A stretch of DNA of 64,000 bases. It comes from UBA4782 sp034429195 (GTDB lineage Bacteria > Chloroflexota > Anaerolineae > Anaerolineales > Anaerolineaceae). Made by a program: the position numbers and the translations under genes. The notes under the pieces were generated by a model. The model made no database searches and was not told where the DNA came from. It was given only the letters and a program-made list of their open reading frames with translations. This document shows, one piece after another, positions 50,772-60,665 of this stretch (the stretch's first letter is position 1; the number at the start of each line of letters is the position of its first letter). The stretch is taken from positions 124,001 to 188,000 of the forward strand of contig DAOUGQ010000016.1 of assembly GCA_034429195.1 (NCBI GenBank), given 5' to 3'.

Positions 50772-53700
50772 ATGAAGAAACCTCAAAACTCTTTCCTTGA
50801 ACGGCTTGTTGAATCTATCACAGTTAACTTAAGTGGGAAAAGCGTTCCAAAAAGAGAATCTTCTCCAGATCTATTGGGTAATGGTTTTTTTGAACCGGCA
50901 GAAAATTTTAAACCTCTGGAAAAGTTACGAAAAGCGACCAGTTTATTTATGAGTGGGATAGATCAATCAAAATTTAGTAATTTACTGGATCTATCCCCAT
51001 CTGAGTATGAAGCGCTGACTTCTGAACAGAAACAGTGGGTGAAATATTTAAAGGGGAGAACCTTCTATTCCGTCAGAAATTGGGATGAAGCTCTTAAGAT
51101 TTGGGATGAACTCAACAAAGAGCCTTTGGAATTGCACCTTCAAGCTTTCCTGGCGAATGATATTGCTTTTATTCATTATCTTTCTGGTAAATTTCACGAA
51201 GCGATTGAACAATTGCAGACCGCGTTAATTGCGACTCGCAAAACCTTGAACCAACCCTTTGAGGCTCAGATTTTAAATAACCTTGGCGTTGTGTACGGTA
51301 AAGCGGGAAAGTTGTTGGATGCGGTTGCCTATCATAGAAAAAGCCTTGAAATTCAAACCAAACTCGGAGATCATAAGGGTGAAGCTACCAGCAAGTTTAA
51401 TCTTGCCAATCTTTATTTTCTTCTGGGAAAATGGAGAATAGCCAAACAACTCTATGGAGAGAGCATTTCAAGGTTTCATCTTGCAGGTGACCTGGAAAAC
51501 GAAAGCAAGGCCAACAGTGAGCTTGGTTATCTTTTCTTATGTCAGGAGAATAATGCAGAAGCAATCGTGCAATATAAGTCAGCACTGCAGATCATCCGCA
51601 AATTGGGGAAAAAGGAAGAAGAAGTTCAAGCACTAATCATTGTTGCCACAATCCAACAAAATGTTCATCAATGGAAAGATGCATTAACTACACTTGAAAA
51701 AGCTTTGCAAATTTCTCGAGAAATTAAAAATATTCCGCTGGAAATCTCTGTCGAAATAGCGATGGGAACCTGCCATAAGCTGCAATATCAATGGAATGAT
51801 GCAGCTGTTCATTACCAGGTCGCGTTGAAAAAATCTAAAGAAGCTGGTGACCGGCTTCTTGAGTATGAAGTTCTATCTTCTATTGGCTTACTATATTTTT
51901 TGCAGAATCGCTGGGATGAGTCAGTTTCGTGTTTTCAAGAATGTCTCCAAATTGCCAGAACGGCTGCAGGAAAATATGAAGAAGCTCAATCAATAGGTGA
52001 CCTTGGAATTGTTTCTTTACAACAGCGAAAATGGGATGAAGCAATCAAATATTTTGAGCAGGCAATAGAGATCGAAGATGAGCTGGCTTATCCCTATGGA
52101 AAAGCAAAAATCCTTGAATTCGTTGGAACCACGCTTGAAAGAAAGGGAGACCTGGAACAGGCACTGACTAAATTTAGTGCTGCATTACACATTTTTCATC
52201 AAGTAGATAGCCCGGTTGATGAAATGGCGGTGAAAAATAAAATTGGTTGGATTTACTCCTCACTGGGGAAATGGAAAGATGCGGCTAATACTTTTCAATC
52301 GAATCTTGAACTTGCCAGAAAAATCTCTGACCAACAGGGACAATATAGTGCGTTAGTTGGTCTGGCAGAGTTCAATAAATTAAATGCAGATTGGGAACAG
52401 GCAGAAACTCATTTTCATGTTGCATATCAAATTGCCCGGGAAATGAATGCGCTTCCTCAAGTTGTCTATACTCTGAATTGTCTGGGCAATCTGTATAGCA
52501 GCCAGGAGAAGTGGGATATCGCACTGGAAAAGTATCAAAAAAGTTTGACGATACAGAAGCAGATTGGAATTCAAATTGATGAAATCGATACTTTGGTGCA
52601 TATCAGCGATCTATTTCAAAAGCAGGGGAAATGGTCTGAAGCAGAAAAATACCTTGAAATCAGCTTGCAGATTGCTGAAAAAGACCAGGGAGAATATGCA
52701 AAAACTTTTGTGCTGGTTAGAAAAGGACGCCTTCTCGAAAATCAGGGAAAGTGGGAAGAAGCATTATCCATTTTTAAAATTGCACTTGAAAAATGTCGTG
52801 AATATGATCAACGTCAAGATGAAGCCATCCTCCTTCAGCAGATGGCTGACATTTCCATCGAAGCAGGAAATTGGACTCAGGCTGAAGATCAAGTAACATC
52901 TGCTTTGCAGATCATGAAGGAACTTAATATTTTATTTGGTCAGGCAAGTTGCTTTGATGCGTTAAGTGTCATTCAAAGATTAAGAGGAAATTGGGATGAG
53001 GCGATAAAACTGGAAGAGTCGGCTTTGTCCATCTATACAGAAATGGGTTTCTTAGCTGGTGAAGCAATTGCTTATTCAGGGATTGGGCTGTGCTATTACA
53101 GTAAAGGTGATTTGGTTAGCGCGATTGAATATTATGAAAAGAGTCTGGGAATCAGGCTCAAGCTAAAGGATAGCAAATATATCGCCAATACATATATTAA
53201 TTTAGGGCTTGCATACGAAGCACAGGGACATTACGATCAGGCTTTGGGAAAATATGAAACTGCGTTCAAAACGTTTCAAGAATTCAATGACATTTATGGG
53301 GAATCCATTACCCTGATCAATATTGCAAGTATTTATCGTATACAGGGAAGATGGGCTGAAGCTTTGACAAAATGCGAAAAAAGCCTTTCCATCAGCCGGT
53401 ATTTGGGAAACCGGCATGGAGAGGCAATTTCGTTGAACAGTATCGGGATCATTTATTCTGTTCAGGGGTTGTGGGAAAAAGCTTATACCAATTTAGAAGC
53501 TAGTATGCTGATAGCCCGTGACCTGGGTGATCTGGACCTGGAAGGAAGCATTCTAATCAACATAGCTTCCATCCATTACACAAAAGGCAGGTGGGACGAG
53601 TGCAGAAATTGTTATCAGACCAGCCTGGAGATAGCCTGTAAACTAGGAGATCATCGAAATGAAGCGATTGCGTTGGATGGTTTAGGATCAGTTCTTTATC

Positions 53701-55109
53701 AACTTGGGAAATGGGAAGAAGCGAAGGATACTTTTTATGCAAGCTGGGAAATCTCTCAAAAGTGGGGATATCGCCAGCTAGAGGCGGATTCTTATCTATC
53801 TTTAGGAATGATCTCTGAAGCACAGGGAAATTGGGATATCGCATTAGCTAATTATCTGAAAAGTTTATCCATGAAACAGGAGGCTGGCGATCGTAAAGCG
53901 ATTGCGCTGGTTCATGGGAATATTGGACATATTTATGAGCATCAAGGAAAATGGGATGAAGCGTTAAAAGAATACAGCATTGAGATGAAGATCAAACAGG
54001 AGTTGGGGGATAGACGGGGAATTGGGGGAGTATATCAGGATATGGCAATCATCTATGCTAATCAAGGAAAGCTGGATCAGGCGCTTGCAGGGTATCAAAC
54101 CAGTCTGGCAATTAAACGTGAATTTGGCGAGAGGAGAGGGGAAAGTTCACTACTAAACAACATGGGCAATATCTATCAGGAAATGGGCAAATGGGATGAT
54201 GCTCTGAATTGCTTTGAAACAAGTCTGCAAATAAATCGCGAGTTTCAAAATCTTGAAGGCGAAGCAAATGCTATTTTTGGCATGGCAAACGTTTTTGCTA
54301 TTCAGGGTAATTGGGATAAAGCATTACAACAGTATATTTCCAGTCTGGATATTCAAGAGAGATTAGGTGACAAACCAGGCAAATTAAATACCTTGAACAA
54401 TATTGGTAATATCTGTATCGCACAAGGGAAAAGGAACAAGGCGTTGAAATATTACCAAGATAGCCTTACCCTGGCACGTGAATTAGGTGCACCGAAAAGT
54501 GAGGGAATAACTATGAACAATATTGGAAATATCTATGAATCGCAAGGACAACTGGTAGAAGCGCGCAAGAATTACATTGAAAACCTGTCGATCCGCAAAA
54601 AATTAGGAGATAAACGCGGAATAGCTATTGCATACTCCAACCTGGGCAATATTAACACACTGCAAGGGCTTTGGGACGAAGCCAGGCAGTATATTGAGGG
54701 TGCGCTTAACCTTTTTCGCGAGATAGGTGATCGTGCAGGTGAGGCGTTGGCATTAAACAATCTTGGTCGTTTTTATACCGACCAGGGCAAATGGCAGCCA
54801 GCAATGAGTACCTTTCAAAAGAGTCTCCAGATAAAAGAGGCAATAGGTGATGAACCCGGGAAAGCATATACGTATCATGATATTGGTCGTCTGCAATCGA
54901 AACGGGCAGAATGGGATGAAGCAATAAAGTATTTTCAGCAAGCTCTGACTATTCGTCACAAATTGAATGATCTGATAGGAATGAGCGAAACCCTCGCAGC
55001 TCTATTTGAGATCTACCGCAGGTGTGGTAAATGGGAAGAAGCCATCCAGGTTCAAAAGGAACTGGGCAAGATTTTAGTGGATCTTGTCAATGCTAATAGT
55101 GAAAAATAG
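50772..55109 (+). CDS. Giant tetratricopeptide repeat protein
   Basis: A 1445-residue protein made of about 33 tandem repeats of roughly 40 residues, after an N-terminal region of about 90 residues without repeats. Each repeat has the kinesin-light-chain type pattern: a GKWDEAL-like helix pair, for example LGNLYSSQEKWDIALEKYQ and MGNIYQEMGKWDDALNCFE. The 40-residue spacing (rather than 34) points to the TPR_12 / LGN-like class. No enzyme, DNA-binding or membrane domain and no signal peptide is visible. Such proteins serve as scaffolds; the partner is unknown. The N-terminus contains Ser/Lys-rich stretches. The gene stands alone. Confidence 0.9.
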   Translation: MKKPQNSFLERLVESITVNLSGKSVPKRESSPDLLGNGFFEPAENFKPLEKLRKATSLFMSGIDQSKFSNLLDLSPSEYEALTSEQKQWVKYLKGRTFYSVRNWDEALKIWDELNKEPLELHLQAFLANDIAFIHYLSGKFHEAIEQLQTALIATRKTLNQPFEAQILNNLGVVYGKAGKLLDAVAYHRKSLEIQTKLGDHKGEATSKFNLANLYFLLGKWRIAKQLYGESISRFHLAGDLENESKANSELGYLFLCQENNAEAIVQYKSALQIIRKLGKKEEEVQALIIVATIQQNVHQWKDALTTLEKALQISREIKNIPLEISVEIAMGTCHKLQYQWNDAAVHYQVALKKSKEAGDRLLEYEVLSSIGLLYFLQNRWDESVSCFQECLQIARTAAGKYEEAQSIGDLGIVSLQQRKWDEAIKYFEQAIEIEDELAYPYGKAKILEFVGTTLERKGDLEQALTKFSAALHIFHQVDSPVDEMAVKNKIGWIYSSLGKWKDAANTFQSNLELARKISDQQGQYSALVGLAEFNKLNADWEQAETHFHVAYQIAREMNALPQVVYTLNCLGNLYSSQEKWDIALEKYQKSLTIQKQIGIQIDEIDTLVHISDLFQKQGKWSEAEKYLEISLQIAEKDQGEYAKTFVLVRKGRLLENQGKWEEALSIFKIALEKCREYDQRQDEAILLQQMADISIEAGNWTQAEDQVTSALQIMKELNILFGQASCFDALSVIQRLRGNWDEAIKLEESALSIYTEMGFLAGEAIAYSGIGLCYYSKGDLVSAIEYYEKSLGIRLKLKDSKYIANTYINLGLAYEAQGHYDQALGKYETAFKTFQEFNDIYGESITLINIASIYRIQGRWAEALTKCEKSLSISRYLGNRHGEAISLNSIGIIYSVQGLWEKAYTNLEASMLIARDLGDLDLEGSILINIASIHYTKGRWDECRNCYQTSLEIACKLGDHRNEAIALDGLGSVLYQLGKWEEAKDTFYASWEISQKWGYRQLEADSYLSLGMISEAQGNWDIALANYLKSLSMKQEAGDRKAIALVHGNIGHIYEHQGKWDEALKEYSIEMKIKQELGDRRGIGGVYQDMAIIYANQGKLDQALAGYQTSLAIKREFGERRGESSLLNNMGNIYQEMGKWDDALNCFETSLQINREFQNLEGEANAIFGMANVFAIQGNWDKALQQYISSLDIQERLGDKPGKLNTLNNIGNICIAQGKRNKALKYYQDSLTLARELGAPKSEGITMNNIGNIYESQGQLVEARKNYIENLSIRKKLGDKRGIAIAYSNLGNINTLQGLWDEARQYIEGALNLFREIGDRAGEALALNNLGRFYTDQGKWQPAMSTFQKSLQIKEAIGDEPGKAYTYHDIGRLQSKRAEWDEAIKYFQQALTIRHKLNDLIGMSETLAALFEIYRRCGKWEEAIQVQKELGKILVDLVNANSEK

Positions 55110-55168
55110 GGAGATGTATAACGATCTTTCGGAAGAAACAGCCAGGATCGATCTTCATTGTTAAAAAA

Positions 55169-55198
55169 CAAACATCCTTCGTGAATGAAGGATGTTTG
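55169..55198 (-). terminator. Terminator of lpdA
   Basis: A perfect 12-bp stem CAAACATCCTTC / GAAGGATGTTTG with a six-base loop. On the minus strand it is followed by TTTTTT, 25 bases after the lpdA stop; it may serve the TPR gene too. Confidence 0.8.
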
Positions 55199-55222
55199 CA
55201 TCTTTCCATAATTCAAATGGAA

Positions 55223-56620
55223 CTATGCGTGAATGAGGTGCCCTTCGGCATCATGAGCTGCTTCGAGGATGACTTCACTCAGGGTAGGGTGAGAATGTAC
55301 GTTGCGTGAAATCTCTTCAGCGGTCAATTCCATACGTTGAGCCAGGGTTAATTCAGGTAATAATTCAGATACCTCTGGACCGATCATATGGGCTCCCAGG
55401 ATTTCACCATATTTAACATCAGTGATGATCTTAGCAAAGCCAACACCTTCTCCCAACCCCAATGCTTTACCATTTGCCATAAAATTGAAACGGCCAACTT
55501 TAATTTCATATCCAGCAGCTTTTGCCTGGGCTTCGGTTAATCCGAAGGATGCAACCTGTGGATTGCTGAAGGTGGTACGCGGCATCATACGGTAGTCCAA
55601 TGTGATGGTATCTACACCGGCGATATTTTCGGCACAGATAATACCCTGGTTAGATGCCACATGTGCAAGCAGCAGTTTGCCTGTCACATCACCAATTGCC
55701 CAGATACCAGGTACATTGGTCGCCATTCGATCATCCACATCAACAAACCCACGCTCAGTAAGTTTGACACCCACGGTATCGAGCCCAAGGTTGGCAGTAT
55801 TGGGTTTGAAACCAATCGCCATTAAAGCCTGTTCAGCTTCAAGGGTTTGTTCACCAGCTTCAGTGGATACTTTTACCACGACACCTTTATCGGTTGCCTG
55901 GACGGATTGTACTTTGGTGCCAGTCATTACAGTGATACCGCGACGTTTATATTGTTTTGCCAGTTCTTTACTGACCTCTTCATCTTCCAAAGGAAGGATG
56001 TTTGGCAGCATTTCCACCAATGTTACTTTGGCACCAAAGGAACTCCATACCGTGGAGAATTCAACACCAATAGCTCCACCGCCAATAATAATGGCAGATT
56101 CAGGCAACGTTGTCTGGAGGATGGCCTCTTTGTAGCTGAGTACATGTTTACCATCCACTGTGATACCAGGTAGGGAAATGGAGTAAGAACCAGTTGCAAT
56201 GATGATATTTTTTGTGGTGAATTCCTGGACTTTCCCCTCAGCATCAGTGACCTGTACCCGGTCTTTGGCGAGAAGTTTAGCAGTACCCATGTAGACATCC
56301 ACCTTATTTTTCTTCATCAGGAAGCCTACACCTTTAGTAAGCCGGTCGGAAACCTGGCGACTGCGGGCAACCGCTTTACCATAATCCAGTTTCAGATCAG
56401 TAAAGGAGATACCAAATTCATCCGCACGATCACGCAGGGTGTGCGCCAGTTCAGCATTCTTCAATAAAGATTTAGAAGGAATACAACCAACATTTAAGCA
56501 CACTCCGCCCATCCACTGTTTATCAATGATGGCAACCTTAAGCCCCAGTTGTGAAGCGCGGATGGCGCTTACATAGCCACCAGGGCCAGCACCAATAACA
56601 ATCACATCATAATCGCTCAT
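55223..56620 (-). CDS. lpdA: Dihydrolipoyl dehydrogenase
   Basis: A 465-residue flavoprotein of the 2-oxoacid dehydrogenase and glycine cleavage complexes. The FAD site VIVIGAGPGGYVSAIRASQ lies at about residues 6-24, the redox disulfide GGVCLNVGCIPSK at about 38-50, the NAD site IIIGGGAIGVEFSTVWSSFG at about 177-196, and the second FAD contact GIWAIGDVTG at about 306-315. The His-Glu pair of the active site is in NVHSHPTLSEVILEA near the C-terminus. GAGGG before the ATG is a good ribosome binding site. The E1/E2 partners are not in the window. Confidence 0.95.
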   Translation of the reverse strand: MSDYDVIVIGAGPGGYVSAIRASQLGLKVAIIDKQWMGGVCLNVGCIPSKSLLKNAELAHTLRDRADEFGISFTDLKLDYGKAVARSRQVSDRLTKGVGFLMKKNKVDVYMGTAKLLAKDRVQVTDAEGKVQEFTTKNIIIATGSYSISLPGITVDGKHVLSYKEAILQTTLPESAIIIGGGAIGVEFSTVWSSFGAKVTLVEMLPNILPLEDEEVSKELAKQYKRRGITVMTGTKVQSVQATDKGVVVKVSTEAGEQTLEAEQALMAIGFKPNTANLGLDTVGVKLTERGFVDVDDRMATNVPGIWAIGDVTGKLLLAHVASNQGIICAENIAGVDTITLDYRMMPRTTFSNPQVASFGLTEAQAKAAGYEIKVGRFNFMANGKALGLGEGVGFAKIITDVKYGEILGAHMIGPEVSELLPELTLAQRMELTAEEISRNVHSHPTLSEVILEAAHDAEGHLIHA

Positions 56621-56755
56621 AATACCCTCAGTATTTATTTGATTGACGGGATCATCCCGAGATCTTTTTGATTATTATAATCATTTTCTCTTCTCCCTGC
56701 CGATGTAATAGAGAATGTGCTATATTTAACCTCATCAAATTATCCCGAGGAATAC

Positions 56756-58753
56756 ATGAAAACTATTACTGCACAAGATTTGTATCAGATCCAATTTCTG
56801 AGTGGTGTGCGCATATCTCCAGATGGAAAGAAAGTCATCTATGCACAACACAGAGTGGATAAAAAATCAGAGAAAAAGTACTCCAACTTATGGCTTGTGG
56901 ATACCGTTGAGGGAAATCCAACACAATTCACCTGGGGTGATCAGGTTGACGTTGCACCAGCCTGGTCTCCAGATGGGAAATTTATTGCTTTTCTCTCCAA
57001 TCGTCGAAACGCTAATCGTCCCCCTCAATTATTTGTCATATCGTTAAATGGAGGTGAAGCAAAACCGTTGCAGGATGTGCCTGCAGAAATTGGTGCTCCA
57101 ATTTGGTCTCCGGATGGAAAGTATCTTCTTTGCATGGTGAGAAAGATCGACAAAGAGGATCTGGAACGTGAAAAAGATGAAGAAAAGAAGAAGTTAGGAG
57201 TGGTTTATCGTCATTATGACCGCTTATTCTATAAACTGGATGGTAAGGGGTATCTTCCGCATGAAAGATGGCATTTGTGGAAATTTGATGTAAAAACTGG
57301 TAAAGGCACGTAGCTTACGGATCATAAAGTTTATGATGAACAACAGCCAGCCTGGTCACCTGATGGGAAAAATATTGTTTTCCTGTCCAACCGAACGGAT
57401 GATCCAGATGGAAATCCATATAAGGTAGGCATCTATACCATTTCTGCAAAAGGTGGAGAGATTCACGAAATTCCAACAACCTCAGGGAATAAAACTTATC
57501 CCAGGTTTTCTCCTGATGGAAAATGGGTAGCATATTTTGGTGCTGAGTGTGAAAAGGAAGAATACTTAAATGATAGTTTATTCATAGTACCGGTGGATGG
57601 CAGTGCTAAACCGAAAAACCTGACCGACAAATATGATGTGCATGTCTCAAATTGGACGATCAACGACATTGCCAATCCAGAACCAATGGGTCCAATATGG
57701 TCAACCGATAACAAACGGATCATCTTCCCGGTTAGTTATCATGGCAGTAGCATTTTACAAAGTGTGGATATTGAGGGAAATGACCTGCAGACAGTGGTTG
57801 GGGAAGGCGGTGTCGTCAATAGCTGGACAGTGGATAAGCAGCAGAAAACCCTGGCATACAATTATGGAACCATGAGCGATCCCGCACAGGTGATCGTACA
57901 GGACCTGGCGACAGGAAAGCGGAAGACTTTAACACAGGTTAATAAGGATATCTTTAGCAAAGTTACCCTGGGGAAGGTTGAAGAAGTCTGGTACAAGGGT
58001 GCAGATAATAACGATCTACAGGGCTGGATTATGACACCGCCAGATTTTGATCCCCAAAAGAAATATCCATCCATTCTCTGTATCCATGGTGGCCCGCTGC
58101 TGCAGTATGGTTTCTATTTTATGCATGAGTTCAATTTCTTAGCAGCACACGGGTATGTGGTTTTCTTCACCAACCCTCGTGGTGGACGAGGCTATGGTTT
58201 TGCCCATACCAAGGCAAACTATGCCAATTGGGGTGGAGTTGATTACGCTGATCTGATGGCATGGACTGATTATGTAGAAAAGCTGCCGTATATCGACAAA
58301 AACCGGATGGGTGTTGAAGGTGGCAGTTACGGCGGTTATATGACACTTTGGATCGTTGGGCATACTCAGCGTTTCAAAGCTGGTGTATCACAACGTTGTG
58401 TGAGTAATTTCATCAGTGAATGGGGCTCCTCCGATGTGAATTATTCTTTTGAGCAGGAATTGAATACCGGAGCGCCATTCGACAATCTTGAAAAATATTG
58501 GGCAATGTCGCCGATGAAGTATATTGGCAATGCGCGTACACCAACATTAATCATTCACAATGAGAATGATATGCGCTGCCCGATTGAGCAGGGTGAACAG
58601 GCTTATGTGGCTCTCAAGCGTATTGGTGTAGAGACAGAAATGGTGCGTTTTCCAGATGAGTTTCATGGGTTGTCGCGCGATGGTCGTACCGACCGCCGGA
58701 TCGCTAGATTGAACCATATTTTGCGATGGTTTGATAAGTACCTGAAACCATAA
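56756..58753 (+). pseudogene. S9 family peptidase with one in-frame TAG stop
   Basis: A 665-codon frame for an acylaminoacyl-peptidase / dipeptidyl-peptidase type serine protease, broken only by TAG at 57311-57313 (codon 186). Before it: a WD-like beta propeller with SPDGKKVIYAQH and SPDGKFIAFLSN blades; after it: further blades (AWSPDGKNIVFLSNR) and an intact alpha/beta hydrolase with the GGSYGGYMT nucleophile, NENDMRCP (Asp) and DEFHGLSR (His). Reading continues in the same phase, so no indel; the usual residue at that place could be Gln (CAG to TAG). Start at 56756 has CCGAGG before it. Either a nonsense mutation, a sequence error or readthrough. Confidence 0.85.
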
Positions 58754-58774
58754 GGATTACTGTTGCAAGATGGT

Positions 58775-58807
58775 AAAAGAGCGCAAGAGGTATTCTTGCG
58801 CTCTTTT
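58775..58807 (+). terminator. Terminator after the S9 peptidase gene
   Basis: A perfect 14-bp stem AAAAGAGCGCAAGA / TCTTGCGCTCTTTT with loop GGTAT. The U-rich end is inside the stem's right arm. Confidence 0.85.
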
Positions 58808-58903
58808 CCTTAAAATATTTACCAAAGAACACAAAGAATTTTTTCGGGTTTGGCTTCGGGGAAGACAACTTGAATTCACAACCTATTCGTTTTCACCTTG
58901 TGG

Positions 58904-59150
58904 TAAACCCCTACAAAATGCCATGTTATTCTGAAGGAGTGCAACGACTGAAGAATCTCGCACCGAAAACCCAGAGCAAGACCCTTCGGTCGTTCCTTCC
59001 TCAGGGTGACAAGTAAAGTTTAGTCTCTCCTACGAAAAGCCTATCGTTATTGTGAGACTTCCATTTTCTGCAAGTCGTGGCAATCTTCGCAAGCGAAACT
59101 GCTTCATTTTTCTCCAGTGACAACGGACTGTCATTGTTATATCTGCGATC
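58904..59150. repeat. Intergenic region with composite dispersed repeats
   Basis: It begins with TAAACCCCTACA (58904-58915), shared with 15205-15216. Then segments like ATTCTGAAGGAGTGC...GAAGAATCTCG and CCTTCGG...CTTCCTCAGGGTGAC follow, the shape of common bacterial intergenic repeats of the GTCACCCTGAG type, and from about 59047 a further partial copy with GGCAATCTTCGCAAGCGAA. The sequence is eroded. The whole 58808-59210 stretch holds no gene. Confidence 0.45.
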
Positions 59151-59210
59151 TATGCGGGTCGAAGCTATCTCATGTGTAAAATAACGCGTTATGAACGCAA
59201 TTAAAAAATG

Positions 59211-59250
59211 ATTTGACTTCCGAAATTATTTGAAATTTCGGAAGTCAAAT
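59211..59250 (-). terminator. Terminator of trpS
   Basis: A perfect 17-bp stem (59211-59227 with 59234-59250) with a six-base loop; on the minus strand it is followed by a run of T. It ends the selenoprotein-trpS operon. Confidence 0.88.
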
Positions 59251-59297
59251 TCTCATGTATTTGCTTCACCCCCAAAAAGCGGGATCTGTATCAGAAA

Positions 59298-60290
59298 TTA
59301 TTCTGGAAGACCAATGGCTTTCCGTACCAGGGTCATGGTTTCCTCAGCCAGTACTTTGGCACGCTTATCACCGTCATGCAATATGTCCCACACCTGATCA
59401 GGGTTCTTATCTAATTCCATCCGCTTTTCTCTGAAGGGTTCGAAATGGTTATTGATATTCTGTGCAAGGATTTTCTTACAATCCACACAACCGATTCCAG
59501 CCACACGGCATTCCCGGTTCACCATTTCGATCTCTTCTTTGCTCGAAAAAATTTTGTGGAATGAATAGACATTGCACACATCCGGATTTCCCGGGTCGCT
59601 GCGGCGCTGGCGAGCAGGGTCGGTGACCATGGTCATGACACGTTGTCTGGTTTCTTCAGCGGTGGATGCTAGTTCGATATGATTGTTCAGGCTCTTGCTC
59701 ATTTTTTGCTGACCATCGGTACCTAAAACTTTTGGTACCCTGGTGGACTTCATCTGGGGTTCGACCAAAACATCTGTATGATACCGGTAGTTGAATGAGC
59801 GTACCAGTTCACGGGCGAATTCGAGATGAGGCGCCTGATCGACGCCTACCGGCACTATGGTTGCACGATAAAGCAAAATATCAGCAGCCATCAAGATGGG
59901 ATAACCAAGTAAACCATAATTAACATTATCTGGATGCTGGCGAACCTTTTCTTTGAAGGTAGGAAGGTCGGTCAGTTTTCCAATGGGGGTTACCATGGAA
60001 AGATAAGTATGTAATTCGGTTACTTCAGGCACATGACTCTGAACGAAAATGATCGAATCTTCCGGATTCAGCCCTGCAGCCAGCCAATCAAGCGCCATTT
60101 CATAAGTATTCTGACGCAGTTCCTGGGTGTATTCCATCGTTGTCAACGCATGAATATCTACGATGCTGTACACGCAATCATAATCTTTTTGGAGAGCTAC
60201 ATAATTCTTGATCGCTCCCAGATAATTACCGAGATGCTGCCTGCCAGTTGGTCTGGCTCCTGAAAAGACTCGTCCTTTTTTAGTGCTCAT
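59298..60290 (-). CDS. trpS: Tryptophanyl-tRNA synthetase
   Basis: A 330-residue class Ic synthetase of normal length. The HIGH-like motif reads GRQHLGNYLGA (about residues 17-27) and the KMSKS motif is GQQKMSKSLNN (about 189-199). SIVDIHALTT and PVGVDQAPHLEFARE are typical of the ATP/tryptophan site. The last part has GIGCVDCKKILAQNI, common in the family. AAGGAC precedes the ATG. Its start overlaps the stop of the SelW-like gene upstream by four bases (ATGA), so they are translated together. Confidence 0.95.
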   Translation of the reverse strand: MSTKKGRVFSGARPTGRQHLGNYLGAIKNYVALQKDYDCVYSIVDIHALTTMEYTQELRQNTYEMALDWLAAGLNPEDSIIFVQSHVPEVTELHTYLSMVTPIGKLTDLPTFKEKVRQHPDNVNYGLLGYPILMAADILLYRATIVPVGVDQAPHLEFARELVRSFNYRYHTDVLVEPQMKSTRVPKVLGTDGQQKMSKSLNNHIELASTAEETRQRVMTMVTDPARQRRSDPGNPDVCNVYSFHKIFSSKEEIEMVNRECRVAGIGCVDCKKILAQNINNHFEPFREKRMELDKNPDQVWDILHDGDKRAKVLAEETMTLVRKAIGLPE

Positions 60291-60535
60291 TGATGTCCTT
60301 CTTTCAAATACTTACCTACCAGTGCGTTCACTTCTCCAGGTTCGGCATGGCGTCCATTAGTTAATTTCGAATAAAGGAGCCTGTCATTTACTGTGATCTC
60401 GAAAGCTCCACCACTGGATGGTATTAGGGTTAAACTTTCAATTTCAGGTTCATAATTCTGAATCAATTCTGCTGCCAAACTGACAGCACGCGGAGTATAG
60501 TGTCAGGCGGTGCAATATTCGATGGAAATTTTCAT
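60287..60535 (-). CDS. SelW/Rdx family protein, candidate selenoprotein (in-frame TGA)
   Basis: An 82-residue Rdx-family protein if TGA at 60503-60505 is read as selenocysteine. It reads MKISIEYCTAU, then HYTPRAVSLAAELIQNYE, ...IPSSGGAFEITVNDRLLYSKL. This gives the CxxU redox motif at residues 8-11, exactly where the family has CxxC or CxxU, and the family's GGxFEI block at about 50-55. After the TGA a 14-base spacer is followed by a 7-bp hairpin (60482-60488 with 60470-60476, one wobble) with loop AGUUU, fitting the bacterial SECIS rule of a G in the first two loop bases 16-37 bases after UGA. An in-frame ATG at 60541 is an alternative start. Coupled to trpS. Confidence 0.75.
60470..60488 (-). 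promoter_or_regulatory. SECIS-like hairpin after the in-frame TGA
   Basis: Stem UGCUGUC / GGCAGCA with loop AGUUU; the loop begins 22 bases after the UGA and its second base is G. It lies inside the coding region, as bacterial SECIS elements do. Confidence 0.6.
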
Positions 60536-60665
60536 TAACATGGGCTTTTCCCAAAGGTAAGAGATTGACCAGTTTTCTGGTGCCTGAATTATATCAAACC
60601 TTACTGTATGTTTATGATATGATACCCAATATAATTCACCATACCACGAAGGGTTATGAATATTC

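Noticed and set aside
50772..55109. Regular about 120-base periodicity, checked as a tandem DNA repeat or CRISPR
   Set aside because: The period is that of 40-residue TPRs in one long frame; the DNA is too diverged for a CRISPR or satellite array.
57311..57313. Pyrrolysine at the S9 peptidase TAG
   Set aside because: The codon lies in a propeller loop where any residue would do, no PYLIS-like element is evident, and a simple CAG-to-TAG change explains it.
57593..58753. Separate 386-residue hydrolase gene starting at 57593
   Set aside because: The GTG has no ribosome binding site and the frame continues upstream through the propeller blades to the TAG, so it is a part of the interrupted S9 gene.
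60287..60478. A 63-residue protein starting after the TGA
   Set aside because: It lacks the N-terminal strand and redox motif of the Rdx fold; the upstream part matches the family in the same frame across the TGA.
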